Assembly (NCBI RefSeq): GCF_024753205.1
Contig: NZ_JANUGZ010000002.1
Location: forward strand, 1,093,009-1,157,008
DNA: 64,000 bases
Direction of reading: 5' to 3'
DNA from: Massilia aurea
Lineage (GTDB): Bacteria; Pseudomonadota; Gammaproteobacteria; Burkholderiales; Burkholderiaceae_D
This document shows positions 55,722 through 64,000 of the stretch, piece by piece. Numbering within the stretch: position 1 is the first letter of the stretch; each line of letters opens with the position of its first letter. The translations under genes and the position numbers were made by a program. A model generated the notes under the pieces. The model searched no databases. It had not been told where the DNA came from and saw only the letters and a list, made by a program, of their open reading frames with translations.

Positions 55722-55894
55722 GGGTTGCCTCTGTCTCGGGATCTTTTGCAAGATCATGATCGTTCTTGTCGACGGCCGTGCTATGTTGCCGGCTCGCGTG
55801 CGCACGAAGCTTATGCCTTTGCTATCGCTGGTTGTGATGCTATCGGGCAGCGCCCTTGTGCGCAAGCGCTTTTACGCCGATTGGAACCGGCCCT

Positions 55895-57010
55895 CTACGG
55901 CAGCACGCTCATGGTGCGCTGCACCACCTGCAGGCCCGTTGCACCCGTCGTAGCCAACCCCGTCAACACGCGGGTGCGCTCTTTCTTGTCGAGGGCGGCG
56001 AGCCGGTTGACAGCCTTGTAGAAACCCGTCCACGTCTTCTCGCGGCGCAGCAGGGCGCGAAATGCCGGCACCAGATCATTGTAGGTCGCCACCGAGGCCA
56101 GATGGGCATTGGACAGCGGCTCGGCAAAGAAGCGGTCATAGCCGGCGTAGCCGCCCCAGTTTGCCTTGAGCACCTGGTAGTCGTTCTGCAGCGCGATGAA
56201 CAGGCGGCCCTTGGTAGCGCGCTTGGTGGCGTCCGGTTCCATGCTCTTGTAGGTGCGCTCGAGCTCGCCACGATAACGCAGCAGCAGCGCCAGGAAGTCG
56301 CGCTTGCGCGCCTTGTAGCGGTCGTAGGCTGCGCTCATGGCCGGGTTGCCGAAGCGTTCGAGCCAGGCTTCCACACCGGCCTGCTCCACGGCGCTGGCAA
56401 ACGATTCATTGAATTGGGAGTCGCCCGCGACATAGACGACCTGGTGCGCCAGTTCATGGAAGATCAGGCGCGCCAGTTCGGCGTCCGGGTAATTGATGAA
56501 GGTGGATACCAGTGGATCGCTGAACCAGCCGAGCGTCGAATAGGCGCTGACGCCACCCACTTCCACGTCGTGGCCTTCTGCGCGCAGTTGCCGGGCGTAG
56601 GCCTGGGCGTCGGTCTTGCTGTAGTAGCCGCGGTAGTTGACGCAGCCGGCCACCGGGAAGCACCACTGGATCGGTTTGAGCGACAGTTCGGGCGTGGCCA
56701 CCACGTTCCACAGCACGTAGGGACGTTTGAGGCTGGTGTAATTGGTGTAGCTGCCGTTATCGGGCAGCTGCATTTCCTGGATGGCGAAGCGGCGGATCTG
56801 GCGCGCCGCCTCGAGCCGGTGCCGCAATTTGGCGCTGGTGCCGGTGTCGGCGATCCAGTCGTCGATCGGGCGCGCATCGGACAGCAGTTGCAGCTGGCCT
56901 TGCGCGGCCTGGGTGTAGTACGAGAGCGATGAGCAGCTTGTCAACATCAGGGCCGCAGCTGCCGCGGCCATGAGCGGCCGGAAGGCCAGTGAGAATCTAG
57001 AGGGCGTCAT
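55895..57010 (-). CDS. Predicted lipoprotein aminopeptidase (zincin-like)
   Basis: This 371-aa protein begins with a lipoprotein signal peptide ending in ALMLTSC (lipobox Cys near residue 26). The zinc metallopeptidase motif is LARLIFHELAHQVVYVAG (HExxH), with the downstream NESFASAVEQAGVEAWL supplying a likely Glu ligand. GGVSAYSTLGWFSDPLVSTF precedes it. This matches the predicted aminopeptidase family COG4324, whose substrate is unknown. The ATG at 57010 overlaps the molybdopterin oxidoreductase gene by 14 nt, so the two are co-transcribed. Confidence 0.85.
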   Translation of the reverse strand: MTPSRFSLAFRPLMAAAAAALMLTSCSSLSYYTQAAQGQLQLLSDARPIDDWIADTGTSAKLRHRLEAARQIRRFAIQEMQLPDNGSYTNYTSLKRPYVLWNVVATPELSLKPIQWCFPVAGCVNYRGYYSKTDAQAYARQLRAEGHDVEVGGVSAYSTLGWFSDPLVSTFINYPDAELARLIFHELAHQVVYVAGDSQFNESFASAVEQAGVEAWLERFGNPAMSAAYDRYKARKRDFLALLLRYRGELERTYKSMEPDATKRATKGRLFIALQNDYQVLKANWGGYAGYDRFFAEPLSNAHLASVATYNDLVPAFRALLRREKTWTGFYKAVNRLAALDKKERTRVLTGLATTGATGLQVVQRTMSVLP

Positions 57011-59120
57011 CTCGTGTGGGGGGCGCAGCTTTTTCAACCTGCACCAGGGTGTCGTAGAAAGTGGGCGCCCGGCCCATGTCGGTCAAACGCTGGCTGGTGA
57101 CTTCGTTGGCGTTCTTGCCGTCGGTGGCCAGTTTCTTCCACCAGATCGACAAGCCCACCACCAATCCAGCGCGCGCCTTGTCGGTCACGCGTGCACGGGC
57201 GAGGAACGAACCGCGGTCGTTATAAATGCGCGCCATGTCACCGTGCGCGATGCCGCGTGCGGCGGCATCGAGCGGGTGGATGTCGAGGTGCGGTTCGCCC
57301 TCAGTTGCGCGCAGGCTCTGTACATTGACAAACGTTGAGTTAAGGAAGTTCCGTGCCGGCGGAGAAATCATGGCCAGCGGATAGGTTTTTGCCAGCTCCG
57401 GATTGGATGCCACCGACTCGTACGGCGGGATGTACGTCGGCACCGGATCGAGGCCGTCGGCCAGCATGCTCTCGGAAAAGAACTCGCACTTGCCCGATGG
57501 CGTCGTGAAGCCACCGTCGGCAAACGGCGCGTCCGGCATGTTGAGCTTGCTCCAGCCAGTGCGCTTGAGCGACTCCCAGTCGAAGTGCACCGCCCGCGTA
57601 TCCTTGCTGTTGAAGGCTTGCGCTGCGATGGCGTCGTCGCTCTCGCGGAAGCACGGATCGGTAAAGCCCATGCGCGCGGCCAGCAGGCGGAAGAATTCGG
57701 TATTCGGCTTGGATTCGCCCACCGGCTCGACGGCGGCGTTATTGGCCATCATGTACAGGTGGCCGTAGGCCAGGTGCGCATCGACGTGTTCGAGCTGGGT
57801 GGTGGCCGGCAGCAGGATGTCGGCGTAGTCGGCGCTGTCGGTATGGAAGTGCTCGAGCACCACGGTGAACAGGTCTTCGCGCTCGAAGCCCTGCTGCACC
57901 TTGCGCGAATCGGGCGCAATGGCCAGCGGGTTGGCGTTGTAGACGATGACGGCCTCGATCTTCGGGCCGAAATCGGGCGCGCTTTCGCGCAGCAGGTCGT
58001 CGCCGATCGTGGTCATGTTGATCGTGCGCGGGGTGCGCCCGGCCAGCAAATCCGGGCGCTGCAGCGCCGGGCGGTTGGTCGGGAACGAGGCCGAGCTCGA
58101 CAACTGGATGCCCCCGGCCGGCTGGCGCCAGGCGCCCACCAGGGCCGGCAGGCAGGCGATATTGCGCACGGCCATGCCGCCACCGCGCACGCGCTGGATG
58201 CCGTAGTTGACGCGGATCGCAGCCGCCTCGCCGTTCTTCGCCGTCTGGCCGTACAGGCGCGCCAGGTTGACCACTTCATCGACAGTGATGCCGCAGATCT
58301 CGGCCGTGCGTTCGGGCGGCCATTCGAGCGCGCGCGCTTTGAGGGGCTCGAAACCCAGCGTGTGCTTGTCGATGTAGGCGTGATCGAGCAGGTCTTCCTT
58401 GATCAGCACATGCATCATGCCCAGGGCCAGCGCGGCATCCGTGCCGGGCAGCAGCGCAATATGTTGATGGCATTTTTCGGCAGTGAGCGAGCGATACGGA
58501 TCGATCGCAATCAAGGTGGCGCCATTACGCTTGGCTTCTTGCGCGCGCATCCAGAAATGCAGGTTCGACGCGATCGGGTTACCGCCCCAGATCAGGATCA
58601 ATTTGGCGTTCTGGAACTGTTCGAGGTCGGTACCGATCGAACTGCCGATGGAATACCGATAGCCGGTCGCGCCGGCCGTGGCGCAAATGGTGCGATCGAG
58701 CAGCGACGCGCCCAGTTGATTGAAAAAGCGCAGCGACATCGATTCGCCCTGCACCAGGCCCATCGTGCCGCAATAGCTGTACGGCAGGATCGCTTCGGGG
58801 TCGCGCGCGGCAATGCCGGTCAGGCGCGTGGCGATCTCGTCCAGGGCGGCGTCCCACGTGATGCGTTCGAACTTGCCTTCGCCCTTGCGGCCAACGCGCC
58901 GCATCGGATACAGCACGCGATCCGGGTGATAGGTGCGCTCGATGTAGCGCGAGACCTTGGTGCACAGCACGCCGGCCGTGGTGGGATGGTCCGGGTCGCC
59001 CTTGACCTCAGTGGCAACGCCGTTCTCGACTTTGACGAGCAGCGCGCAGGTATCGGGGCAATCGTGGGGACAGGTCGCACGGACGGTGGTGGTGGTCATA
59101 TTGTTATTTGGGCTTTGCAT
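56997..59120 (-). CDS. Molybdopterin-dependent oxidoreductase with 4Fe-4S site
   Basis: This 707-aa protein of the DMSO reductase superfamily has an N-terminal iron-sulfur motif (ATCPHDCPDTCALLV with a later GVLCTK). Molybdopterin-binding segments include ILPYSYCGTMGLVQGESM, LILIWGGNPIASNLHFW and ALLPGTDAALALGMMHV. A C-terminal beta-barrel begins near YPLAMISPPARNFLNS. No Tat signal is present, so it is cytoplasmic. It resembles formate dehydrogenase/assimilatory-type reductases, but the substrate is unknown. No electron-transfer or maturation partner is adjacent. An ATG 21 nt downstream (59099) is an equally possible start; neither has a clear ribosome binding site. Confidence 0.87.
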   Translation of the reverse strand: MQSPNNNMTTTTVRATCPHDCPDTCALLVKVENGVATEVKGDPDHPTTAGVLCTKVSRYIERTYHPDRVLYPMRRVGRKGEGKFERITWDAALDEIATRLTGIAARDPEAILPYSYCGTMGLVQGESMSLRFFNQLGASLLDRTICATAGATGYRYSIGSSIGTDLEQFQNAKLILIWGGNPIASNLHFWMRAQEAKRNGATLIAIDPYRSLTAEKCHQHIALLPGTDAALALGMMHVLIKEDLLDHAYIDKHTLGFEPLKARALEWPPERTAEICGITVDEVVNLARLYGQTAKNGEAAAIRVNYGIQRVRGGGMAVRNIACLPALVGAWRQPAGGIQLSSSASFPTNRPALQRPDLLAGRTPRTINMTTIGDDLLRESAPDFGPKIEAVIVYNANPLAIAPDSRKVQQGFEREDLFTVVLEHFHTDSADYADILLPATTQLEHVDAHLAYGHLYMMANNAAVEPVGESKPNTEFFRLLAARMGFTDPCFRESDDAIAAQAFNSKDTRAVHFDWESLKRTGWSKLNMPDAPFADGGFTTPSGKCEFFSESMLADGLDPVPTYIPPYESVASNPELAKTYPLAMISPPARNFLNSTFVNVQSLRATEGEPHLDIHPLDAAARGIAHGDMARIYNDRGSFLARARVTDKARAGLVVGLSIWWKKLATDGKNANEVTSQRLTDMGRAPTFYDTLVQVEKAAPPTRDDAL

Positions 59121-59189
59121 GCAGGCTGCACTGAAAAAACTGCGCTAAACCAATACTTTATACGATTCGGACGGGGTTCGTGACCTCCC

Positions 59190-59219
59190 CTGACAAGTCT
59201 GTTTAAGGCACGCTACAAT
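59190..59219 (+). promoter_or_regulatory. Candidate promoter of the M20 amidohydrolase gene
   Basis: CTGACA (59190-59195), 18-bp spacer, TACAAT (59214-59219). It would give a 5' leader of about 120 nt. Confidence 0.5.
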
Positions 59220-59225
59220 AGTTAA

Positions 59226-59344
59226 AACCATGCCATGCAAGGGTGGCAAGACAACCGAGGGGCCTCCAGCAAACCCCTACGTGCAGCGCCTGACGCGCTG
59301 CAGCGCGCGTTAGCGTCACCGAGGTCCCCATCGCGGAGAACATC
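59226..59344 (+). other. Structured 5' leader of the M20 gene, class unknown
   Basis: Three consecutive stems are visible: TGCCA/TGGCA (59231-59248), AGGGG/CCCCT (59258-59278) and an 8-bp TGCAGCGC/GCGCTGCA (59282-59302). ACCGAGG occurs twice (59255 and 59319). It does not match a riboswitch class I can name. No T-run follows any stem. Confidence 0.4.
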
Positions 59345-60538
59345 ATGAAACTGGTTGAACCTATCCTGGCGTCACTCGCTGAAATCCAGGCAATCCGGCG
59401 CGACCTGCACGCGCATCCCGAATTGGGCTACGAAGAACACCGTACCGCGCAGATCGTGGCCGACCGGCTCGAAGCGTGGGGCATTCCCGTCGTGCGCGGC
59501 CTGGGTGTGACGGGCGTCGTCGGCATCATCAAGAACGGCACGTCCGAACGCGCGATCGGCCTGCGCGCCGACATGGACGCGCTGCCCATGCAGGAAATCA
59601 ATGGCTTCGCCCATGCGTCGACCCACGCCGGCAAGATGCACGCCTGTGGCCACGACGGCCATACGGCGATGCTGCTTGGCGCCGCGCACTATCTGGCGCA
59701 GCACCGCAACTTTGATGGCACTGTGTATCTGATTTTCCAGCCGGCCGAAGAAGGCGGCGGCGGCGGGGAGCGCATGATTGAGGATGGCCTGTTCGAGCGC
59801 TTCCCGATGGACGCCGTGTACGGCATGCACAACTGGCCAGGCATTGCCGAAGGCACGTTTGCCGTGGTCGACGGACCGATGATGGCGTCGAGTAACGAGT
59901 TTCGCGTGACCGTGCGCGGCAAGGGCGCCCACGCGGCGCAGCCGCACCGCGGCATCGATCCGATCATGGTGGCGGTGCAGATCGCGCAGGCGTGGCAAAC
60001 GATCATCTCGCGCGAAAAGAACCCGCTGCTCACGGCGGTGTTGTCGATTACCCAGATCCACGCAGGCAGTGCCACCAACATCATTCCGGATGAAGCACAT
60101 CTGGTGGGCACGGTGCGTACGTTCACGACCGAAGTGCTCGACCTGATCGAGCGCCGCATGCAGGAAATGGCCGACGGGATTGCTGCCGGCTTTGGCGCGA
60201 CAATCGATTTTGGCTTCAAGCGCAAGTACCCGCCGCTGGTGAACCACACCGAGCAGACCGCGTTTGCGATCGAGGCAATGCGCGCGGTGGTGGGCCCGGA
60301 CGCGGTCAACGTGAATGTCGAGCCGACCATGGGCGCCGAGGATTTCGCCTTCATGCTGCAGGCCAAGCCAGGTTGCTATGTCTTCCTGGGCAATGGCGAC
60401 GGCGACCATCGCACGGGTGGCCACGGTCTTGGACCATGCCAGTTGCACAATGCCAGTTACGACTTCAATGACAACCTGCTGCCGATTGGCGCGAGCTATT
60501 GGGTACGCCTGGCAGAGATGAGTCTGCCGGTTGCCTGA
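59345..60538 (+). CDS. M20 family amidohydrolase (hippurate hydrolase/N-acyl amino acid deacylase type)
   Basis: This 397-aa metallohydrolase has IRRDLHAHPELGYEEHRTA (residues ~18-36), the metal-binding KMHACGHDGHTAMLLGAA, the catalytic Glu pair in IFQPAEEGGGGGERM and GSATNIIPDEAHLVGTVRT in the dimerisation domain. It removes acyl groups from N-acyl amino acids or related amides. The ATG has GGAGAA 7 nt upstream. A promoter and an unusually structured leader precede it. Confidence 0.94.
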   Translation: MKLVEPILASLAEIQAIRRDLHAHPELGYEEHRTAQIVADRLEAWGIPVVRGLGVTGVVGIIKNGTSERAIGLRADMDALPMQEINGFAHASTHAGKMHACGHDGHTAMLLGAAHYLAQHRNFDGTVYLIFQPAEEGGGGGERMIEDGLFERFPMDAVYGMHNWPGIAEGTFAVVDGPMMASSNEFRVTVRGKGAHAAQPHRGIDPIMVAVQIAQAWQTIISREKNPLLTAVLSITQIHAGSATNIIPDEAHLVGTVRTFTTEVLDLIERRMQEMADGIAAGFGATIDFGFKRKYPPLVNHTEQTAFAIEAMRAVVGPDAVNVNVEPTMGAEDFAFMLQAKPGCYVFLGNGDGDHRTGGHGLGPCQLHNASYDFNDNLLPIGASYWVRLAEMSLPVA

Positions 60539-60583
60539 CAACGTGGCGGGCCGGGCATCGCGCCCGGCCCTGCTTGAGGGCGC

Positions 60584-61285
60584 CTAAAACAGACCGAGGA
60601 ATTTTTTCTTGACCGTGTTCTTGCGCGCCGGGTCGACGACATCGGTCACGTCCTTGTCGTTGAACTTGTCGATCAGGGCGGCAAAACCCTGGTGCCGCGC
60701 CAGATCCAGTTCTTCCTTGAATAACGGCACGACGCAGTGGAAGTAGATGTCCTTGCCTTCGACCGTCACCGAGTGGAACGGTTCCGGCGTCGACACTGGC
60801 GGCAACAGGATGGCGCCGCAAAAGTCCACGCCATCGACGTAGGGCTTGAGCGGTGCGCCGTTGGGCAGCGCATGGCCCAGGCCAATCCAGGTGCCCTGGT
60901 TATGCGGATAGTGCGCCAGATGGCGCATCAGGGCCACCGGCCAGTACCAGCGTTCTTCCTTGATCGCCGCTTCGTCGAGCTGCCAGTTCGCCGGCAGGGT
61001 CATGATCAGCTCGGCGAATGGCGGCGCGCCTTCCGGCGTCGTCATCGGACGCTTGCTCATTCCCGAGGTCACCAGGCGCACGTAGGGGAAGTCGGCGGTT
61101 GGTGCGATCACGTGGATGTCGACCTGGACGGCGCCGCCATCGGTCTCGTGGAAGAACATCGCGGGGGCGCCCAGGTGCGTGGCAATGTGTTCGCCGACCG
61201 GATCGTGCGGCAGCACGACGGATTCGGGTTGGCGCTGCATCGGCGCAGTCAACGGATACAGCGGAGTGATGGTTGGTTCGGCCAT
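60584..61285 (-). CDS. Suppressor of fused (SUFU) domain protein
   Basis: This 233-aa protein matches the bacterial SUFU-like family: VRLVTSGMSKRPMTTPEG, AELIMTLPANW, YWPVALMRHLAHYPHNQGTW and GLGHALPNG in the expected order. No signal peptide is seen. In animals the domain binds Gli factors; the bacterial proteins have no established role, and some lie in toxin-immunity loci. It is isolated here, between the M20 gene and pagL. The preceding GC-rich hairpin at 60548-60570 lacks a T-run. Confidence 0.82.
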   Translation of the reverse strand: MAEPTITPLYPLTAPMQRQPESVVLPHDPVGEHIATHLGAPAMFFHETDGGAVQVDIHVIAPTADFPYVRLVTSGMSKRPMTTPEGAPPFAELIMTLPANWQLDEAAIKEERWYWPVALMRHLAHYPHNQGTWIGLGHALPNGAPLKPYVDGVDFCGAILLPPVSTPEPFHSVTVEGKDIYFHCVVPLFKEELDLARHQGFAALIDKFNDKDVTDVVDPARKNTVKKKFLGLF

Positions 61286-61425
61286 GGTGATTGATCGATA
61301 TTGTTGCGGCGGGCGCCTATGATACCTGTGCCGCCCGCTTGCGTGGCTGCCAGCACGCTATTGTTCTCGCTAGTACAATACCGCATTATTCCAAAATGTC
61401 ATCCCCCACCCTTTCCAGGTAGACC

Positions 61426-61989
61426 ATGTTCACTCTCAAAAAAATCAGCATGCTGGCGCTGGCCAGCGCCGCGCTGTGCGCGCCTGCCGCGTTCGCCCAA
61501 TCCACCGTGGGCAACGGTTATATCGATTCCGTGTCGTTCGAATACGGTACCAACCCGCAGCAGCGCATGGGCCGCGTCGCGATCCAGTCGGACTGGGACA
61601 AGCAGTGGTTTGCCGGCAATGGCCGCCATCTGTCGGGTTATTTTGAAACGAACCTGGCCCTGTGGCGCCTGAATTCGTACGAGAACGTTCGTGGTCGCAA
61701 CAAGAACATCGGCGTGCTGGGCTTTACCCCGGTGTTCCGCTATCAGAACGACAACAAGCTGGGCCTGTATGGCGAAATCGGTATCGGCCTGAACCTGCTG
61801 TCGACGCTGTACAAGAATGAAGACAAGGAACTGTCGACCGCGTTCCAGTTTGGCGACCATCTCGGCGTGGGCTACACCACCGCCAAGTGGGACTTCGGCC
61901 TGAAATACCAGCACTATTCGAACGGCAGCATCAAGAGCCCGAACGCTGGCGCCAACTGGCTCGTCGCCAAGGCAGCCTACCGCTTCTGA
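61426..61989 (+). CDS. pagL: Lipid A 3-O-deacylase (acyloxyacyl hydrolase)
   Basis: This 187-aa protein has a signal peptide (residues ~1-24, MLALASAALCAPAAFA) and an eight-stranded outer-membrane barrel ending in Phe (KAAYRF). The catalytic His and Ser of PagL are visible in LKYQHYSNGSIKSPN, and FQFGDHLGVGY is also characteristic. It removes the 3-linked acyl chain of lipid A, which alters recognition of LPS. It is a single gene; no PhoP-like site was recognised upstream. A nested GC-rich hairpin without a T-run follows (about 61998-62046). Confidence 0.9.
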   Translation: MFTLKKISMLALASAALCAPAAFAQSTVGNGYIDSVSFEYGTNPQQRMGRVAIQSDWDKQWFAGNGRHLSGYFETNLALWRLNSYENVRGRNKNIGVLGFTPVFRYQNDNKLGLYGEIGIGLNLLSTLYKNEDKELSTAFQFGDHLGVGYTTAKWDFGLKYQHYSNGSIKSPNAGANWLVAKAAYRF

Positions 61990-62055
61990 TGGGTTTTATT
62001 ACCCGCGTGACACCCGCCCCGGCTGCGGGTACACGGCGCGGGTAAATAGCATTTC

Positions 62056-63552
62056 GTGACACAATCGGGCCTTTCGCGGCGTAGTCCGCGCGCTGCTGTC
62101 GAGGCCCGATTGACTCCTTCGCCTACCCTCAAACGCTATCTCCCCTGGCTCGTCGCCATTGCCCTGTTCATGGAACAGCTGGACGCGACCATCGTCAATA
62201 CCGCCATTCCCAGCATCGCCGCCAGTCTTGGCGTCACACCGCTCAGTCTCAAGTCCGTCGTCACCAGCTATATCCTGGGCTTGGCCGTCGGTATTCCACT
62301 CAGTGGCTGGATGGCCGATCGCTTCGGTACGCGGCGCGTGTTTTTTACCGCAATTTCAATTTTCACCTTTGCGTCCGTGTTGTGCGGCTTGTCGGTCGAT
62401 GCGCGGATGATGACGGGCGCGCGCCTGCTGCAGGGGTTGGGCGGCGCGATGATGATCCCGATCGGGCGTCTGTCGATCGTGCGTACGTTCCCCAAGAACG
62501 AGTTACTGGGAGCGATGAACTTCGTGATCATCCCGGCGCTGATCGGGCCGCTGCTGGGACCGACAATCGGGGGGCTGATCGTGCACTGGACCACCTGGCG
62601 TGTGATCTTCTTCGTCAATGTTCCAGTGGGGCTGATCGCGCTGTATTTTGTCTGGCGGCATATGCCGGATTACCGTGCGGAGCAGCGGCGCCCGCTTGAT
62701 GTGGCCGGCCTGCTGCTGTTCAGCAGCGGCACGGCCTTGCTGTCGTGGGTGCTGGAAGTGTTTGGCGAGCACACGCTCGACGGCATCACGGCCGGTCTGC
62801 TGTTCTTGCTGGCACTGGGTTTGCTCGGCGCCTACGCCTGGCATGCATGCCGCACGAAGTTTCCATTGCTGCGCCTGACGCTGCTCAAGGTGCGTACCTT
62901 CCGCATTGCCGTGCTTGGCGGCTTCGTAACCCGTCTTGGCGTTGGCGGCTTGCCGTTCCTGCTGCCGTTGCTGTACCAGCTGGGCCTGGGAATGCCGGCA
63001 TGGCAGTCGGGGCTCATGATGATGCCATCGGCGCTGGCGGCAATGGGAATGAAGCTGTTTGCACCGCGCCTGCTGGCGCGCTTCGGCTATCGCCAGGTAC
63101 TGCTGGCCAATACGATCATGATTGGCGTCACCATTGCCATGTTCACGCTGGTCGATGCCGGCTCGCCGTTGATCATGATCGTGTGCATCAGCCTGATGCT
63201 GGGGTTCTTCAACTCGCTGCAGTTTTCGAGCATGAACACGCTGGCCTACGCCGACATTGAACCGGCGGACTCAAGCATGGCAAGCACGATCTCCAGCTCC
63301 CTACAGCAATTGTCGATGAGCTTTGGCCTGGCCGCTGGATCGATCGTGACTGCTTGGTTCCTTGGTGACGTGTCCCAGACCAATGGGGGTCGGGTGACGC
63401 AGGCGATACACCATGGCTTCATGGCGCTGGCAATACTGACGCTGTTCTCTTCCCTGGTGTTCTGGCGCCTGCGCCGCGACGATGGCAACAGCATCAGCCA
63501 AAGCCGCGGCGTGGCCAAGACGGTTGAACCAGTGACGGTGACGGGGCAGTAG
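62056..63552 (+). CDS. MFS multidrug exporter, DHA2 (EmrB/QacA) family
   Basis: This 498-aa protein has about 14 membrane helices. Motif D1 appears as MEQLDATIVNTAIPSIA, motif A as GWMADRFGTRRVF and motif C as IGPLLGPTIGGLIV. These are drug:H+ antiporters of the inner membrane. The start is uncertain: the GTG at 62056 lacks a ribosome binding site, whereas the TTG at 62110 has GAGG 5 nt before it and would trim 18 residues. No EmrA-type adaptor is adjacent. It is convergent with a small gene one base away. Confidence 0.9.
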   Translation: MTQSGLSRRSPRAAVEARLTPSPTLKRYLPWLVAIALFMEQLDATIVNTAIPSIAASLGVTPLSLKSVVTSYILGLAVGIPLSGWMADRFGTRRVFFTAISIFTFASVLCGLSVDARMMTGARLLQGLGGAMMIPIGRLSIVRTFPKNELLGAMNFVIIPALIGPLLGPTIGGLIVHWTTWRVIFFVNVPVGLIALYFVWRHMPDYRAEQRRPLDVAGLLLFSSGTALLSWVLEVFGEHTLDGITAGLLFLLALGLLGAYAWHACRTKFPLLRLTLLKVRTFRIAVLGGFVTRLGVGGLPFLLPLLYQLGLGMPAWQSGLMMMPSALAAMGMKLFAPRLLARFGYRQVLLANTIMIGVTIAMFTLVDAGSPLIMIVCISLMLGFFNSLQFSSMNTLAYADIEPADSSMASTISSSLQQLSMSFGLAAGSIVTAWFLGDVSQTNGGRVTQAIHHGFMALAILTLFSSLVFWRLRRDDGNSISQSRGVAKTVEPVTVTGQ

Positions 63553-63553
63553 G

Positions 63554-63838
63554 TTACGCCGGCCTTGTGAGGGGCGCGAGGACCTTTTCGCGGTTGTTCA
63601 GGATGAAACTCACGAAGGTCGGCTCCTTGACGGCCAGGCGTACCAGGCCCGGCAGCAATGGATAGCAAAACGTGGCGATCCTGCGCACGCATTCATCGTC
63701 GCGCAGGGCAGCTTGCGCGGCCTGTCCCGTGCCGCCGTGCAGCATTGGTGCGAGCGTGGCGCGTTGTTTGTCTACAATGGCGGCGATGGGCGTCATGAGG
63801 CTGGCGTTCAACGCGGCCTGTTCGATGGGATCTGACAT
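63554..63838 (-). CDS. Small protein of unknown function
   Basis: This 94-aa protein has GGAG 7 nt before its ATG and sensible composition. It has no signal peptide; a mildly hydrophobic part (CYPLLPGLVRLAVKEPTFVS) lies at residues ~58-77. I do not recognise a family. It converges with the MFS gene, one base between the stops. Confidence 0.65.
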   Translation of the reverse strand: MSDPIEQAALNASLMTPIAAIVDKQRATLAPMLHGGTGQAAQAALRDDECVRRIATFCYPLLPGLVRLAVKEPTFVSFILNNREKVLAPLTRPA

Positions 63839-63967
63839 GGTGATTCTCCAGCGGTGGTCGATGGAGAATGTTGGCGTAGAGCCGGCTGGTCGATGCTGAT
63901 GTTGGGCAACAGAGTCGTCAAGTCCGGCTTTGCCTGGAGAGCAGCGACCTATCGATCGCCCAAAGCG

Positions 63968-64000
63968 AAAAGCCCCACTCAGATCACTGAGTGGGGCTTC
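63968..64000. terminator. Intrinsic terminator at the right edge
   Basis: AGCCCCACTCAG pairs with CTGAGTGGGGCT around ATCA. An A-run precedes it, and TTC follows at the window end, so it may be bidirectional. Confidence 0.75.

Noticed and set aside
59226..59344. Glycine, ZTP or guanidine riboswitch before the M20 gene
   Set aside because: The conserved core sequences of these classes are not present; only generic stems are seen.
60548..60570. GC-rich hairpin after the M20 gene as an intrinsic terminator
   Set aside because: Strong stem, but no T-run on either strand; noted only in the SUFU entry.

Overview
The window is one contiguous stretch of a GC-rich (roughly 64% by eye) proteobacterial chromosome. 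Gene content points to a betaproteobacterium of the Oxalobacteraceae, such as Massilia or Janthinobacterium: queA-tgt-yajC-secD-secF in that order, a split arginine succinyltransferase (AruF/AruG), Atm1-type ABC exporter, and tandem FadD ligases. This placement is inferred from gene content, not from a marker gene. I saw no rRNA, tRNA, CRISPR array, transposase or prophage. Most genes are ordinary core or metabolic genes. The accessory material is confined to short palindromic repeats, a nucleotidyltransferase/HEPN-like pair, and two copies of a candidate small RNA.

Layout. 1-4.4 kb: two YceI proteins, a glycine-zipper stress protein, a small GlsB/YeaQ membrane protein and a cardiolipin synthase-type phospholipase D. 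4.5-7.1 kb: an S46 dipeptidyl-peptidase, then two nearly identical 114-bp palindromic repeats, the second supplying the stop codon of a CAT-like gene. 7.1-11.5 kb: CAT-like acetyltransferase, amino acid permease, DUF2807 lipoprotein and an old yellow enzyme. 11.5-25 kb: a complete arginine succinyltransferase (AST) operon, aruC-F-G-D-B-gdhB-E. It carries the giant NAD-glutamate dehydrogenase inside the operon and an ArgR-type AraC regulator immediately upstream. A tandem site matching the Pseudomonas ArgR consensus sits just upstream of a perfect -10 box before aruC. The pathway degrades arginine to glutamate, and GdhB would take glutamate on to 2-oxoglutarate.

25-32 kb: MarR regulator with a co-translated 93-aa protein, HDOD protein, SDR plus GH15 hydrolase, and a divergent alcohol dehydrogenase/LysR pair. 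32-40 kb: the secDF-yajC-tgt-queA operon, recG, and an NYN-LOTUS protein. 40-46 kb: TPR membrane protein, MNT/HEPN-like pair, VOC protein, Gfo/Idh/MocA oxidoreductase, and DUF3025-pyrC. 46-50 kb: acidic amino acid symporter, exported amidohydrolase and periplasmic asparaginase, a plausible Asp/Asn scavenging group. 50-57 kb: Atm1-like exporter, thioesterase, two FadD paralogs and a lipoprotein aminopeptidase. 57-64 kb: molybdopterin oxidoreductase, M20 amidohydrolase with a structured leader, SUFU-domain protein, PagL deacylase, DHA2 drug exporter and a small unknown protein.

Most notable observations: (1) two dispersed copies of a candidate ~66-nt minus-strand sRNA. They share an identical 34-nt 5' part and a conserved upstream block at fixed distance, but have different terminator stems. 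(2) The ArgR-like operator and the embedding of gdhB in the aru operon. (3) Three genes whose -10 boxes lie 6-8 nt from the ATG, suggesting leaderless mRNAs. (4) A palindromic-repeat insertion flanked by ~34-bp direct repeats that copies part of the aruE terminator.
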